Shown one piece after another: positions 1-9,961 of a stretch of 64,000 bases of DNA (the first letter of the stretch is position 1; each line of letters opens with the position of its first letter). The notes under the pieces are model-generated. The model made no database searches and had not been told where the DNA came from. It worked only from the letters and a program-made list of their open reading frames with translations. Both the position numbers and the translations under genes were made by a program. Origin of the DNA: Aporhodopirellula aestuarii (GTDB taxonomy: Bacteria; Planctomycetota; Planctomycetia; Pirellulales; Pirellulaceae); the NCBI RefSeq assembly GCF_023701485.1, contig NZ_JAMQBK010000008.1, positions 62,001 through 126,000 of the forward strand, written 5' to 3'.

Positions 1-74
1 GGGTGAAAGCCATCTCTCAGAAAGTCGCTCGGTCGGGTAGAATCGAGGCTTCGAAAACAATTGGAAAGCGTGTG

Positions 75-1136
75 ATGAAAGACTGGAAGACACAGACTTG
101 GTTTGGGCACGACGTTGACGCCGGTACCCATCGGAACACCGAACTCGAGATCACCGAAAGCTACAGCGGTCGGAATATCACCATTCCCATTCGCGTGATA
201 CGTGGTGTTGAGCCTGGACCCACGGTGTTCGTGACGGGGGCTCTCCACGGCGATGAACTCAATGGAACCGGAGCGATTCGGTCCCTGCTCGCCAATCCCG
301 AATGGGGGCCGGTTCGGGGAAATGTGTTGGCGGTTCCGGTCTTGAATATCCTCGGATTTGAGCGACATTCCCGCTACCTCCCCGACCGCCGCGATCTCAA
401 TCGTTGCTTCCCCGGAAACGCGTCGGGCAGCATGGCGACGCGGATGGCGAAAGTGATCTTCGACGCCATCGTGTTGCAGTCGGACTATGGGATCGATTTG
501 CACACCGCTGCGGTGCGGCGGACCAACTACCCCAACGTCCGCTGCGATTTCAAAAATCAAGCATGCAAACGACTTGCCACGGCATTTGGTGCCGGAGTGG
601 TTCTCGACGGCCGTGGACCCAAAGGTGCCTTCCGACGGGAAGCGACCGCGGCCGGATGCCCAACGATTGTGGTCGAAGGTGGCGAAGTTTGGAAAGTCGA
701 GCCGTCCGTACTCGAATGCATGACCCGTGGGGTCGTGAACGTGCTGAAGGAACTCGACATGATGGATGGTGAACCGGAATTGCCGGAACATCAGGTTATG
801 CTGCGACAAACCAAATGGGTGCGTGCCGAACGAGGCGGGTTCATGGACATGCATGTGTCACCGGGTTCCACCGTCGTCGCCGGGCAACCGCTCGCCACCA
901 ACAGCAGTCTCGTTCATGAAGAGCACAACCGATTGGAGGCCCCCTTTGATGGCATCGTGATCGGCATGAGCACGTTGCCCGCCGTTCAACCCGGCGAACC
1001 CGTGATCCATCTCGGAAAACTGTCTAGCCCGCGCCGAGCGAAGTTCGTTGAAAAGCATACGCAGGCCGACGACATGCAACGAACCACTCAGGAACACTTG
1101 TCAACAAACATCCAAGTAACCGAACCGATGGACTGA
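75..1136 (+). CDS. Succinylglutamate desuccinylase/aspartoacylase-family zinc hydrolase
   Basis: This M14-like zinc hydrolase family removes acyl or amino-acid groups from small amides. The metal-binding HGDELNG (H58, E61), the DRRDLNRCFPG block and DLHT (H143) are all present, and VVEGGE supplies the probable catalytic Glu (E201). The C-terminal third is the usual beta-rich domain. I chose the ATG at 75 because a GGAAAG ribosome site lies 6 bases upstream; the frame is also open back to a GTG at position 3. The protein is 353 residues, normal for the family. Relatives often sit beside rimK-type ligases, but the upstream region is outside the window, so the substrate cannot be given. Confidence 0.85.
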   Translation: MKDWKTQTWFGHDVDAGTHRNTELEITESYSGRNITIPIRVIRGVEPGPTVFVTGALHGDELNGTGAIRSLLANPEWGPVRGNVLAVPVLNILGFERHSRYLPDRRDLNRCFPGNASGSMATRMAKVIFDAIVLQSDYGIDLHTAAVRRTNYPNVRCDFKNQACKRLATAFGAGVVLDGRGPKGAFRREATAAGCPTIVVEGGEVWKVEPSVLECMTRGVVNVLKELDMMDGEPELPEHQVMLRQTKWVRAERGGFMDMHVSPGSTVVAGQPLATNSSLVHEEHNRLEAPFDGIVIGMSTLPAVQPGEPVIHLGKLSSPRRAKFVEKHTQADDMQRTTQEHLSTNIQVTEPMD

Positions 1137-1169
1137 GTGAGGTTAGTCGAGCCGTTTCGTTGATCTTTC

Positions 1170-1272
1170 TAGCGGAACGGCGCAAGCCGTCCAGTGTCGG
1201 GTTACCGGACGGCTCGCGCCGTTCCGCTACTTTCAAACCCCGCAGTAACTAAATCGACGTCCGGAGAGACCG
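1170..1272. repeat. Palindromic intergenic repeat (family A) with conserved flank
   Basis: Positions 1170-1229 form a near-perfect inverted repeat whose arms begin TAGCGGAACGGC and end GCCGTTCCGCTA. It is followed by a conserved tail (CCCGCAGTAACTAAATCGAC). The same 60-bp palindrome with the same tail recurs at 38927-39018, and an inverted partial copy lies at 30134-30190. Single arms also form the core of the 102-bp tandem units near 41.6 kb. It carries no coding frame. Confidence 0.85.
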
Positions 1273-1299
1273 AGTTACGTGAAAAGTGACGCTGTCCTG

Positions 1300-1392
1300 C
1301 TAGAGCAGTTGTGTCTTTCATGTAGTGGTGGCTTCCAGCCGCCATCGGTTGTGCACTGGCGGCTGGAAGCCACCACTACTGAAATGCTCTAG
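1300..1392. repeat. MITE-like palindrome bounded by CTAGAGC termini
   Basis: A 93-bp element begins CTAGAGCA and ends TGCTCTAG. Internally it has long inverted arms (GTAGTGGTGGCTTCCAGCCG facing CGGCTGGAAGCCACCACTAC) around a short loop. An element with the same termini but a different core lies at 56494-56600. It sits in the gap between two converging genes (75-1136 plus, 1408-2070 minus), so it could also act as a bidirectional terminator hairpin. Confidence 0.8.
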
Positions 1393-1407
1393 AGACCAAA
1401 ACCTCAC

Positions 1408-2070
1408 CTAGCCGTCGGATTCGACTGGGCTGTCGGCTCGGATCTCTTCGATTCCGACACCTTCGCCACGATCAGGCGACAAGCGATAAACGCGATCGGC
1501 GTGACGGATGAAGTGATTGACATCGTGGTGGCTGATCATGAGGACTTGAAAGCCAAGTGCCGTGCCCGCTTCCTGAACGATCCGCGTGAGTTTGGGAACG
1601 AGGTCGGGGTGCAACCAGCAGTCTTGCTCATCGAGCACGAGGAACTTGCGGTGGCGTCGTTCGTCGAGTGTCGTGATCGCCAGCATTCGCAATCCGACCG
1701 AGACCACGTTGGCGACCGAGCCGCCTTGGCCTTTCATAATGTCTTCGCTGTTTTCACCACGAGAAATCGAAAATTCGACGCTGGCCGCTCCCCTCGCAAA
1801 CGAGGCACTGGCTTTGAACTCGATGTCCTGTTCGAGTACTTCCTGCAACGCCTTCGTCATCGTGTTTTCGATCAGCGTCAATTGTCGCTGGAACACGTCG
1901 TTGCCGAGCTGTTCGAGGGCGTTGGTGACATTGTCGGCGATCGCTAAGAACTGGTTCTCTTTCTCGAGCTGCGCGACGACCTTTTGTTGTCGAGACACGA
2001 GCTCATCACGCTTGCCCTCGATTCGATGGGCGCGGTTGCGAAGTTCAGCGAGATCGGGAAGCGTGGTCAA
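1408..2070 (-). CDS. C-terminal half of a split Rad50/SbcC-like ATPase
   Basis: A 220-residue protein that is only the second half of an SMC/Rad50-type ATPase. Residues 8-80 are charged and helical, as for a returning coiled coil. KGQGGS (113-118) is in the signature-motif position, FLVLDEQD (143-150) is Walker B, and ISHHD (179-183) is the H-loop. There is no Walker A; that motif is in the gene ending at 3898 in the same operon. The start is a TTG at 2070 with no clear ribosome site, and an in-frame TAG lies six codons upstream, so no longer start is possible. I infer that it pairs with the N-terminal half to complete the nucleotide-binding head. A RecF-like stand-alone role is less likely. 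Confidence 0.75.
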   Translation of the reverse strand: MTTLPDLAELRNRAHRIEGKRDELVSRQQKVVAQLEKENQFLAIADNVTNALEQLGNDVFQRQLTLIENTMTKALQEVLEQDIEFKASASFARGAASVEFSISRGENSEDIMKGQGGSVANVVSVGLRMLAITTLDERRHRKFLVLDEQDCWLHPDLVPKLTRIVQEAGTALGFQVLMISHHDVNHFIRHADRVYRLSPDRGEGVGIEEIRADSPVESDG

Positions 2071-2113
2071 GGGTTTGGCGTGGGGCTAGTGAAAGGGATC
2101 AACCAATAATTCG

Positions 2114-2370
2114 CCCTCCCCTCGTTTCGCTCGACCCTCCCAGAGGGAGGGTGATGAGATTTGGGGAAGGTTGTTTGGATAGTTTGTTTGGATGGAATCG
2201 GGGAAAAGATTATTTCACCCTCCCCTTGGGAGGGTCGGCTCGCTTCGGGCCGGGGAGGGTTGGGAGTCGGATTGAGTACTCGACCCTCCCCTCGCTTCGC
2301 TCGACCCTCCCGGAGGGAGGGTGATGAGATTTGGGGGAGGATATTGGGATGGTTTGTTTGGATGGAGTTA
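2114..2370. repeat. Two direct copies of a GGGAGGG-hairpin repeat
   Basis: Copies at about 2114-2200 and 2284-2370 share roughly 88 bp, each with the inverted arms CGACCCTCCC and GGGAGGGTGATGAG, then GATTTGGGG and a GTTTGTTTGGATGGA tail. A third CCCTCCCC/GGGAGGG hairpin lies between them. The block fills most of the 451-bp gap between the small coiled-coil gene and the Rad50 C-half gene, inside one operon. Confidence 0.85.
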
Positions 2371-2521
2371 GGGGCGATTGTTCCGGGTGTTGGCACCCCC
2401 GGCATTCATTGTACCGGGACTCCGTGCCTAGCCAGTTCCATCATCGCCGCAACCAATCTAACGAAATACACGCTTATCAAACGCGTCACTCCAAAGAACT
2501 GACGAGATGCGGTCGATTCGC

Positions 2522-2815
2522 TTATGCGTCGGCTGTTGTGTTTGCTGCGGTGGCCTTTTCGACTTCTGCCAGCTCACCGCTGATCTTGTCGAGCAACGTT
2601 TGGTATTCACTGCGACGCTGTTCGTTTTCGGTTTCCATTTTCTTGAGCATTTTTTTCAGCTCATCGACGTCGCTGGTGCCGAAGTCCTTGTCGGCTTCGG
2701 CTTGCAAGTTGGTCAGCTGCTTCTGAGCCTCTTGCAACTGCGTTTGCGCTTGGATCTTGCGCTCGTTGAGTTGTTCGTACTCGGACTTGAGCTGTTCGAT
2801 TGTGCGTGCGGTCAT
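2522..2815 (-). CDS. Small coiled-coil protein of the split Rad50/Mre11 operon
   Basis: A 97-residue, strongly charged protein with heptad-like Leu/Ile spacing over residues 5-85, consistent with one long coiled coil. It has no enzyme motif, signal or membrane segment. The ATG at 2815 is 27 bases after the stop of the Mre11-like gene. Placed between the two Rad50 halves and the nuclease, it could supply the missing part of the returning coiled-coil arm or act as an accessory subunit; this is inference from position and composition. I do not recognise it as a named family. Confidence 0.75.
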   Translation of the reverse strand: MTARTIEQLKSEYEQLNERKIQAQTQLQEAQKQLTNLQAEADKDFGTSDVDELKKMLKKMETENEQRRSEYQTLLDKISGELAEVEKATAANTTADA

Positions 2816-2842
2816 CGTGTCACTGGAAAAGGTATTTGGAAA

Positions 2843-3901
2843 TTATTGAGTGGAATGGGTCACTTCGGCCGCCAGTCGCATGATTTCGTCCGCGACTTCG
2901 GCATCGAACTGGGAAACGTTTTGTTCGAGGTAAGTTATCAGGCCCGCCCCGCTGTCGGTTTTTCGCTGCGTCAGTTCTCGCAGGTCAGCAATGAACGCGG
3001 AGCCATCGGCGGTTTCTTCTTCGGATGCGTCGCCGATCACTTCGGGATGGAATACATCGTCGAAAGGTTCATGGGGCACCCGCACCCAGCGCATCGACCA
3101 CGCCACACCGGCCTGCGATTCGAATTCAAACGCTTCGATCGCATCGTCCTTGACGACGCGGGTGTTGGTCGGAGGAACGACGCACACGACCGCGGGGATG
3201 TGAGCCCGCGACGCGTCACTGCGTGCCCGGCGGGTGATGTTGCCAGCCGTGATCCAGTTCGTGCCGTCTTTGCGGACCGGTTCCAACCGCCGATGGACGT
3301 GTCCGTTGACGATCAGGTCGATACCTGGAATTCGTTTGGGACGAATGCGGCCGGCTTCTTCGTATCCCGGAATCAAAATGTCGTGATGCGTGATCCAAGC
3401 GACGAGATCGGCATCCTCGCTTTCGTCGGCAAATAGTTGCCCGTTTTCAGGAGGACGCGAGACCCCGAGAAATTCTTTCGGCAGTCGTTCGCCCCAAACC
3501 GTTCCCCCCACAACGACGCGTCGCCCGTCGATCGTTCCGATCCAAGGTGCGTCTTCGGATAACAATCGAAGGTGGCCACCGGCAAACAGGATGCTGACCG
3601 AATCGTTCGGTTTACGCGTGTTTTCGCGAACGTCGTGGTTGCCGTGGATCGCGGGCAATCCCGCACCGTAGAAATCGGAAATCGTCTCGATGATCCGAGC
3701 CAGCAACCAGTTGGGGTTGTCTTGGGGCAGATGAAACAAATCGCCGAGCAGGATCGGTTGCAAGTTGTTGGTCCGCGCGTACTTCAAGCACCATGCGAAC
3801 TTGGCGACCGCGACTTGCGGGTAATCGTCTTTGCGGAAACCCGGGATGCGGGCCTCCAGGTGCGGGTCGCCGATGAAGAGTAGTCCGTCTTTCTCGATCA
3901 T
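2843..3901 (-). CDS. Mre11/SbcD-like metallophosphoesterase
   Basis: A calcineurin-type phosphoesterase of 352 residues. The dinuclear-metal motifs occur in order: GDPHL (D12, H14), GDLFH (D54), GNHD (N88, H89, D90), THHD and GHVH. Residues after about 265 form a short helical tail that may contact the ATPase. The ATG at 3901 overlaps the stop of the Rad50 N-half (ATGA), so translation is probably coupled. Mre11/SbcD nucleases process DNA ends with Rad50/SbcC. The operon context supports that role here, although family motifs alone would also fit another phosphodiesterase. Confidence 0.85.
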   Translation of the reverse strand: MIEKDGLLFIGDPHLEARIPGFRKDDYPQVAVAKFAWCLKYARTNNLQPILLGDLFHLPQDNPNWLLARIIETISDFYGAGLPAIHGNHDVRENTRKPNDSVSILFAGGHLRLLSEDAPWIGTIDGRRVVVGGTVWGERLPKEFLGVSRPPENGQLFADESEDADLVAWITHHDILIPGYEEAGRIRPKRIPGIDLIVNGHVHRRLEPVRKDGTNWITAGNITRRARSDASRAHIPAVVCVVPPTNTRVVKDDAIEAFEFESQAGVAWSMRWVRVPHEPFDDVFHPEVIGDASEEETADGSAFIADLRELTQRKTDSGAGLITYLEQNVSQFDAEVADEIMRLAAEVTHSTQ

Positions 3902-5526
3902 GCGGTCGACTCCTGCATCGCAACGCCATCGTCGTGATCGTGAGTCCCCGGAACGGTCGACATCAGCGTTTCCGGATCGATGCTGCCGCCGCACGTCGCG
4001 CACTTCGGATTCTTGCTCACGAAGTCGCGGATGAGTCGTTCGTGTTGTTGCAGCAAAGCTTGTGCATCGTCTGCCTTCGCCTGAGCTTGGGCGACTTCAG
4101 AGGAGGACCGCTTAATCCGTTCCAGCATCGTCTCGATCGGCTTGGGATCTTGGGGCGGTTCGGGCATCCGAAGCCCTTCCAGTTTGCTGGCCCGGTTCGC
4201 AATGCTCGCGTGTCGATCTTGTGCGCGGGTGAGCTCTCGAATGGTTTGCTCTAGCCGTTCGGTTGAAACAATCGTTGGCGGTGGCGTGAGTTCCTCGGTG
4301 ACCGCCAAACGGGATTTCATCGCCGCATGATTCGAGACGGCGTCGGATAACTGTTGGATCAGTTTCGAAATGCCGCGTGTGTCGTGTGAGGCCGGAGGCG
4401 ACGAGAGTTTTGACAACGTTTCGTCAGCACGCTTGGCGACCGCATGCGTGGTGATCGCTTCGGCGAGTCGACGTGCGGTTTGGCGGCACGCCTCGGCCGG
4501 TTGCATCGTTGGTGGAGGTACCAATGGGACGCAGCTTTTCGTGATCCGCTCAGCTGCGACGTGCCGACGATGCGCGTCACTGATTTTTTCGATCAACATT
4601 GCGAGGGCAGCCGCAGGGTGCTGCGCGGGCGGCGATTGCAGGCGTGAAAGGGTTTGGAATCGCGTCTTTTCACGATCACGGATTCCAGTCTGAACCGCGG
4701 CAGCGGAAAGCCACGAACGCAATTTTTCGCAATGCGTTTTGCTGGCGAGAAGCTTGTCCGGAGTCGTTTCGGCTTGGTCGAGCGTTTTGAGAATGGACAG
4801 CTCGTTTTGCCACCGTGTGACCTCGGCCGCGGACGATTGCAGGCGTTCGATCAGCGTGGTGAGGGTGCCCAGCCGCTGTTGTTGCAATTCGATCTGCGAA
4901 TGCAGTTTCTCAGCCAATTTGACCGATTCGCTGATCGAATCAATCGGTGTGAACGCGGCGAGTCGGGCGATGTTCTGTTCGCTTTCGCTGCTGAGTCGTT
5001 TCGCTTCGCTACGTGACTTGCTCGTTCGTGCACGATGGAGATGCTGCATCTCGACGAGTCTCGCCGCATCGGACGAGGACGCGAAGAACGCCGCCGCTCG
5101 GCTTCCGCTTTCATTGAGCAGAAACACCGGCGATTTTTGCTCGCCAAAGTGAATGTCATACTCGTTCTTTGTCGCACCATGTTCCGTCGTGACTTTGTCC
5201 AGACGCAAGACATCGTGGAGATTCTCTGGGATGCCTTGCCCAGTCCGATGAACGTCTTCGCCGTTGATGGTGTATTTGACGGTCGACTTTTTACGTTCCC
5301 AAACGATCGTTTGGTCGTCATCGGTTTCCACGGTGATGCGACAAACTTTGGATCCGTGACGCATCACGTGCGTTGTTCGGCCGTTGGACGCGATGATCTG
5401 CAGCGCCGAAACGAGCGCCGATTTGCCGCAGTTATTCGGTCCCGTGAGTACCGTCAATCCATCGGCGAGCTCGATCACAGTCGTGCCGTGAGACATGAAG
5501 TTTTCGAGCGTGATCTTTCGAATCAT
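3898..5526 (-). CDS. N-terminal half of a split Rad50/SbcC-like ATPase, ending at the zinc hook
   Basis: This 542-residue protein opens like Rad50/SbcC (MIRKITLENFMSHG) and has Walker A GPNNCGKS at 29-36. Residues about 170-500 are long charged helices, as in the outgoing coiled coil. Near the end comes CATCGG (C509, C512), the CxxC of a Rad50 zinc hook, and the protein stops 30 residues later. Signature, Walker B and H-loop motifs are absent; they are encoded separately at 1408-2070. Intact SbcC/Rad50 proteins are around 900-1300 residues and carry everything in one chain. The start overlaps the stop of the M32 peptidase gene (ATGA), and its own stop overlaps the Mre11-like start. Confidence 0.85.
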   Translation of the reverse strand: MIRKITLENFMSHGTTVIELADGLTVLTGPNNCGKSALVSALQIIASNGRTTHVMRHGSKVCRITVETDDDQTIVWERKKSTVKYTINGEDVHRTGQGIPENLHDVLRLDKVTTEHGATKNEYDIHFGEQKSPVFLLNESGSRAAAFFASSSDAARLVEMQHLHRARTSKSRSEAKRLSSESEQNIARLAAFTPIDSISESVKLAEKLHSQIELQQQRLGTLTTLIERLQSSAAEVTRWQNELSILKTLDQAETTPDKLLASKTHCEKLRSWLSAAAVQTGIRDREKTRFQTLSRLQSPPAQHPAAALAMLIEKISDAHRRHVAAERITKSCVPLVPPPTMQPAEACRQTARRLAEAITTHAVAKRADETLSKLSSPPASHDTRGISKLIQQLSDAVSNHAAMKSRLAVTEELTPPPTIVSTERLEQTIRELTRAQDRHASIANRASKLEGLRMPEPPQDPKPIETMLERIKRSSSEVAQAQAKADDAQALLQQHERLIRDFVSKNPKCATCGGSIDPETLMSTVPGTHDHDDGVAMQESTA

Positions 5527-7064
5527 AAAGACGAAGTGCAGGGGGAGGCAGAGCTCTCCACATCATAAACGAGTGAGTACCGTTCGCGAAGGCTCGCCAC
5601 GAGCGGCTCCGCCGAGAGTGCTCGCCCGGTCGCATTTTGCACGAGTTCGTCAGCCGAGTATTTTCGACCCAGGTTGTGGACATTTTCGCGCAGCCAGTTC
5701 AGCAGCGGCTCAAACTCGCCTCGCGAGATCATGCCGCTGAGGTCGCCGAGCGAGGATTGGGCGGTCGCATAGAGCTGGGCGGCGATCAGGTTGCCAAGCG
5801 TGTAGGTTGGGAAGTAACCAAACAATCCCGCACTCCAGTGGACGTCTTGCAGCACGCCGTTGGCATCCGACGGTGGAGTCACACCCAAAACGTTTGCGTA
5901 CCGTTCGTTCCAAACGCTAGGCAAATCGTCAGTCGATAATTCACCGCCAATCAACGCCTGCTCAAGTTCAAATCGAACGATGATGTGCAGGTTGTAAGTT
6001 GCTTCATCGGCTTCGACACGAATCAACGAAGGCGTGACGCGATTGAACGAAGCGTGCCACTGTTGGGCGGTTGCGTCTTCGTCAAACGTGTCCTTCATCA
6101 GCGGCGTGAAACACTGCCAGAATTCGAGCGATCGGCCGACCAAGTTCTCCCAAAGGCGTGATTGCGATTCGTGGATACCCAGTGACGCGTACGTCCCAGG
6201 TGGCAATCCGTACCAATCTTGCGGCAACCCTTGTTCATAGATCCCGTGGCCGGCTTCGTGCAGAGTTCCGAAGATGCTGCCGGGTAGCCACGCGTCGTCG
6301 TACCGAGTCAAAATTCGGCAATCCGAAGGGCCGAGGCTGGTGCAGAACGGATGCGATGTTTCGTCGAGTCGTCCGCGATTGAAGTCGAACCCGATCGCTT
6401 CGGCTAACTTGTGTGACAGCTTGCGCTGCGCATCGACGGGGTATTTCTTTTTCAGCAGCGTTTCGTCGACTTGGCGTGATGAGCCTTTGATCTCATCGAG
6501 CAGTTTGACGAGTTCGCCACGCAGGTTCGCGAACACGCTGGTCAGCTGATCGGCTTTGGCGTCGGGTTCGTATTGATCAAGTAACGCTTCGTATGTTGTC
6601 TGTCCCCCGGCGGCGAGACACTCACCGGCTTGACGTTGCAATGAGATCATTTCATCGAGGGCCGGTTGGAATTGCCGATAGTCATCGGCTTTCCGAGCCG
6701 CGTCCCAGCGACCTTGGCCACGCACGGTTGCCGACGCGATCGCTTCCACGAGGTCTTTGGGCAATCGTTTTTGCTTTTCGTAGTCCTTTCGAACTAGACG
6801 CACGGTCGCGCCGATGTCGCTGTGCGTGTCGCTGGCTTGCGACCAATCGCTGAGTTGGTCCAGCCACGATTCGATATCGGGGCTCGTCCGCATGTCGTGC
6901 ACCAATCCGCTGAGGTACGCGACCTGTTCGGCACGGTACTCACCCGCCCCGGCCGGCATCCCCGTGCGTTCGTCCCACCCCAATAACTCGGCGGCGGAGG
7001 ACACCAACGACGTCTTGTGCAAATGCTCTCGCAACGATTTGAAAACCTCTCCGTGATGCGTCAT
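5523..7064 (-). CDS. M32 family metallocarboxypeptidase (Taq type)
   Basis: A 513-residue cytoplasmic carboxypeptidase of family M32. The zinc motif HEAGH is at 269-273 and is followed by the family block ending YEQGLP. The ESQSRLWEN and RVEADEATYNLH blocks are also present, and the length matches the family (about 500). It releases single residues from peptide C-termini. Its stop overlaps the start of the split Rad50 N-half gene, making it the first gene of that operon. No functional link to DNA repair is evident from sequence. Confidence 0.95.
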   Translation of the reverse strand: MTHHGEVFKSLREHLHKTSLVSSAAELLGWDERTGMPAGAGEYRAEQVAYLSGLVHDMRTSPDIESWLDQLSDWSQASDTHSDIGATVRLVRKDYEKQKRLPKDLVEAIASATVRGQGRWDAARKADDYRQFQPALDEMISLQRQAGECLAAGGQTTYEALLDQYEPDAKADQLTSVFANLRGELVKLLDEIKGSSRQVDETLLKKKYPVDAQRKLSHKLAEAIGFDFNRGRLDETSHPFCTSLGPSDCRILTRYDDAWLPGSIFGTLHEAGHGIYEQGLPQDWYGLPPGTYASLGIHESQSRLWENLVGRSLEFWQCFTPLMKDTFDEDATAQQWHASFNRVTPSLIRVEADEATYNLHIIVRFELEQALIGGELSTDDLPSVWNERYANVLGVTPPSDANGVLQDVHWSAGLFGYFPTYTLGNLIAAQLYATAQSSLGDLSGMISRGEFEPLLNWLRENVHNLGRKYSADELVQNATGRALSAEPLVASLRERYSLVYDVESSASPCTSSL

Positions 7065-7536
7065 CTCGTCATTTACCCGATTTCAAGGTTGGGATTGATT
7101 GAATTTGATGGTCTTGGGATCTGCACCACATCATGTGCGGGATCGTGCCATCGGTGGAGCTTTTGATTGTTCGTTCGGCGTTGCCGTTGTCGATTGAGGT
7201 CCCGCGTTGGGAGCCAGAACGATACCGATTACGGTGTTCGTGTTCAACTAAACCGAATCCGTTTTATCCCCGGTCGCGTCAAGTTGACCTTATCGACTAC
7301 GATCCGAGAGTGCGTCCAACGCCAGCGATTTGGCCAGCGATTTGCGGTGTCGGGGGAGTTCTGTCGGGGGCTTCGATCGTGGTCACCGAGCATTGACGGG
7401 ATCGCATGGTATCCACGAGTCGGCATGGCTGAGTGTTGAGGGAGACGTAGATACGGAAGTGTCTGGTGTACCCCCCCGCGTGCGGCGTCCTTCAGTTCGG
7501 CGTCGTTGAATCGTTCGTAAATATCCATAAAGAGAG
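7065..7536. other. Intergenic region, no gene recognised
   Basis: This 472-bp gap lies between the divergently oriented M32 peptidase and exchanger genes, so it should hold both promoters. Open frames here are short with unconvincing composition, and I see no tRNA fold, terminator or family A-type palindrome. Confidence 0.5.
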
Positions 7537-8841
7537 ATGATGGGGATTTTGATTCCGCTCGGTTTGATTTTCTTCACTTGTCTTGTCATTTGGCGGGCGT
7601 GTGACGGATTCGAAATCGCGAGCGAATACATCGGGAGAAATCTCTCCGAAGGGGTGCGTGGCGGAACGATCAATGCGATCTCGTCGAGTGTGCCCGAGCT
7701 CTTCACGACTCTGATCGCTCTCTTTGTGCTCTCCGACCGCGATGGTTTTTCGGTCGGGATCGGAACGACCGCCGGCAGTGCGATCTTTAACGGGATGATC
7801 ATTCCCGCGGCTTGTATCTTGAGCGTGGTCGGCTTCGTGATCGCCGGCGTTCACGTGACGTCGGTAAACGTGTCGACCAAGGTGCTGCTTCGTGATGGGA
7901 TCTCTTTGATACTGTGCGAGTTTGTATTGATATTGTTGATCAATGGCGATCGGTTGCATTGGTGGCAAGGCCTGATTCTGATCGTGTTGTATCTCGTTTA
8001 CATGGTTTACATGCTGGCCTCGATGAAACGCGGTGATAGCGGCCAAGCCGGCGAAAATGAAGGTGAGCCAGACGCCGACGACCAAGAGGCCCGTGACGGA
8101 GAACCGGATGGCTTGATCGGGAAGTTGTTTTACTGGATGTCAGGCGGGCCGGTGCTCGATTTGGAACGTTGGTTCGTCAAAGATCACCACCGCGAACAGA
8201 TCGAAGAGGAATGCTGGAACGGTTGGGGGCTGCTGTTGACGTCGACCGCCGTGATCGGTGGGGCATGTTGGGCGTTGGTGACCGCTTGCGAGTGGTTGGG
8301 GACGGGGCCGGGGAACAGCGAACACCCGTCCTACACGCTGTTCGGGCAGACGTTTGAGGGTTTGGGGATGCCCGCCATGTTTGTGGCCGTGATCTTTGCG
8401 TCGATGGCGACGAGCGTCCCTGACACGGTGATCTCGATCCGCGACGCTCGGGACGGTGACTACGACGACGCCGTAGCGAACGCGTTGGGCAGCAATATCT
8501 TTGATATCTGTTTCGCGCTCGGATTTCCGCTGTTCCTATTCACTCTGATCCACGGCCCGATCGAATTGTCGCCCGACATTGCCGAGCAGAGCGGTGAGTT
8601 GCGGTTGTTGCTGCTGGGGATCACCGTGATCGGATTTTTCGTCTATTTCATCGGTCGCCGCGGGACCGGTCCCGGGGGTGCGCAGTATGTGGAAATGCGA
8701 AAAGGCAAGGCGGTGCTGCTGTTGCTGCTGTATTTCGGTTTCGTCGCCTATATTGTCGGCCGTAGCCAGGACGTGGTCGTGGCGGACCAGATCGGCGATT
8801 TCCTACGATCGATCCTCGACCGGATGCCCAAATTGGGGTGA
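7537..8841 (+). CDS. Sodium/calcium exchanger family membrane protein
   Basis: A 434-residue cation/Ca2+ antiporter with two inverted alpha-repeats. Repeat 1 contains SSVPELFTT (E54) and GSAIFNG; repeat 2 contains ATSVPDTVIS (D296) and LGSNIFDICF. The acidic residue in repeat 2 is Asp where many exchangers have Glu, a conservative change. An acidic cytoplasmic loop (about residues 168-190, rich in E and D) lies between the halves. The start is ATGATG with a purine-rich AAAGAGAG just upstream; either Met is possible. It is a single gene facing away from the M32 operon. Confidence 0.85.
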   Translation: MMGILIPLGLIFFTCLVIWRACDGFEIASEYIGRNLSEGVRGGTINAISSSVPELFTTLIALFVLSDRDGFSVGIGTTAGSAIFNGMIIPAACILSVVGFVIAGVHVTSVNVSTKVLLRDGISLILCEFVLILLINGDRLHWWQGLILIVLYLVYMVYMLASMKRGDSGQAGENEGEPDADDQEARDGEPDGLIGKLFYWMSGGPVLDLERWFVKDHHREQIEEECWNGWGLLLTSTAVIGGACWALVTACEWLGTGPGNSEHPSYTLFGQTFEGLGMPAMFVAVIFASMATSVPDTVISIRDARDGDYDDAVANALGSNIFDICFALGFPLFLFTLIHGPIELSPDIAEQSGELRLLLLGITVIGFFVYFIGRRGTGPGGAQYVEMRKGKAVLLLLLYFGFVAYIVGRSQDVVVADQIGDFLRSILDRMPKLG

Positions 8842-8976
8842 GACGAGTTATCCCGGTCGCCCCTCTTGACGCTCGGCAGGGGGCTGCCACCATATCGCTC
8901 ATCCTGAACGTCCAAGTCGATGGACGTGAACGGGCGGCGTAGACGTCGCCTCGCCTATCCCCTCTTTCAATGTTGA

Positions 8977-9936
<960 letters not shown>

Positions 9937-9961
9937 TCGACACTCTATCTTAAAACGTCAT

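Noticed and set aside
2507-3436. Plus-strand 309-residue frame
   Set aside because: It is antisense to the coiled-coil and Mre11-like genes, which have clear motifs and overlapping start/stop codons.
1408-7064. Wadjet, Lamassu or Gabija-type defence system
   Set aside because: The ATPase is Rad50-like with an Mre11-like phosphoesterase; there is no TOPRIM (JetD), MukE/F-like, or UvrD partner.
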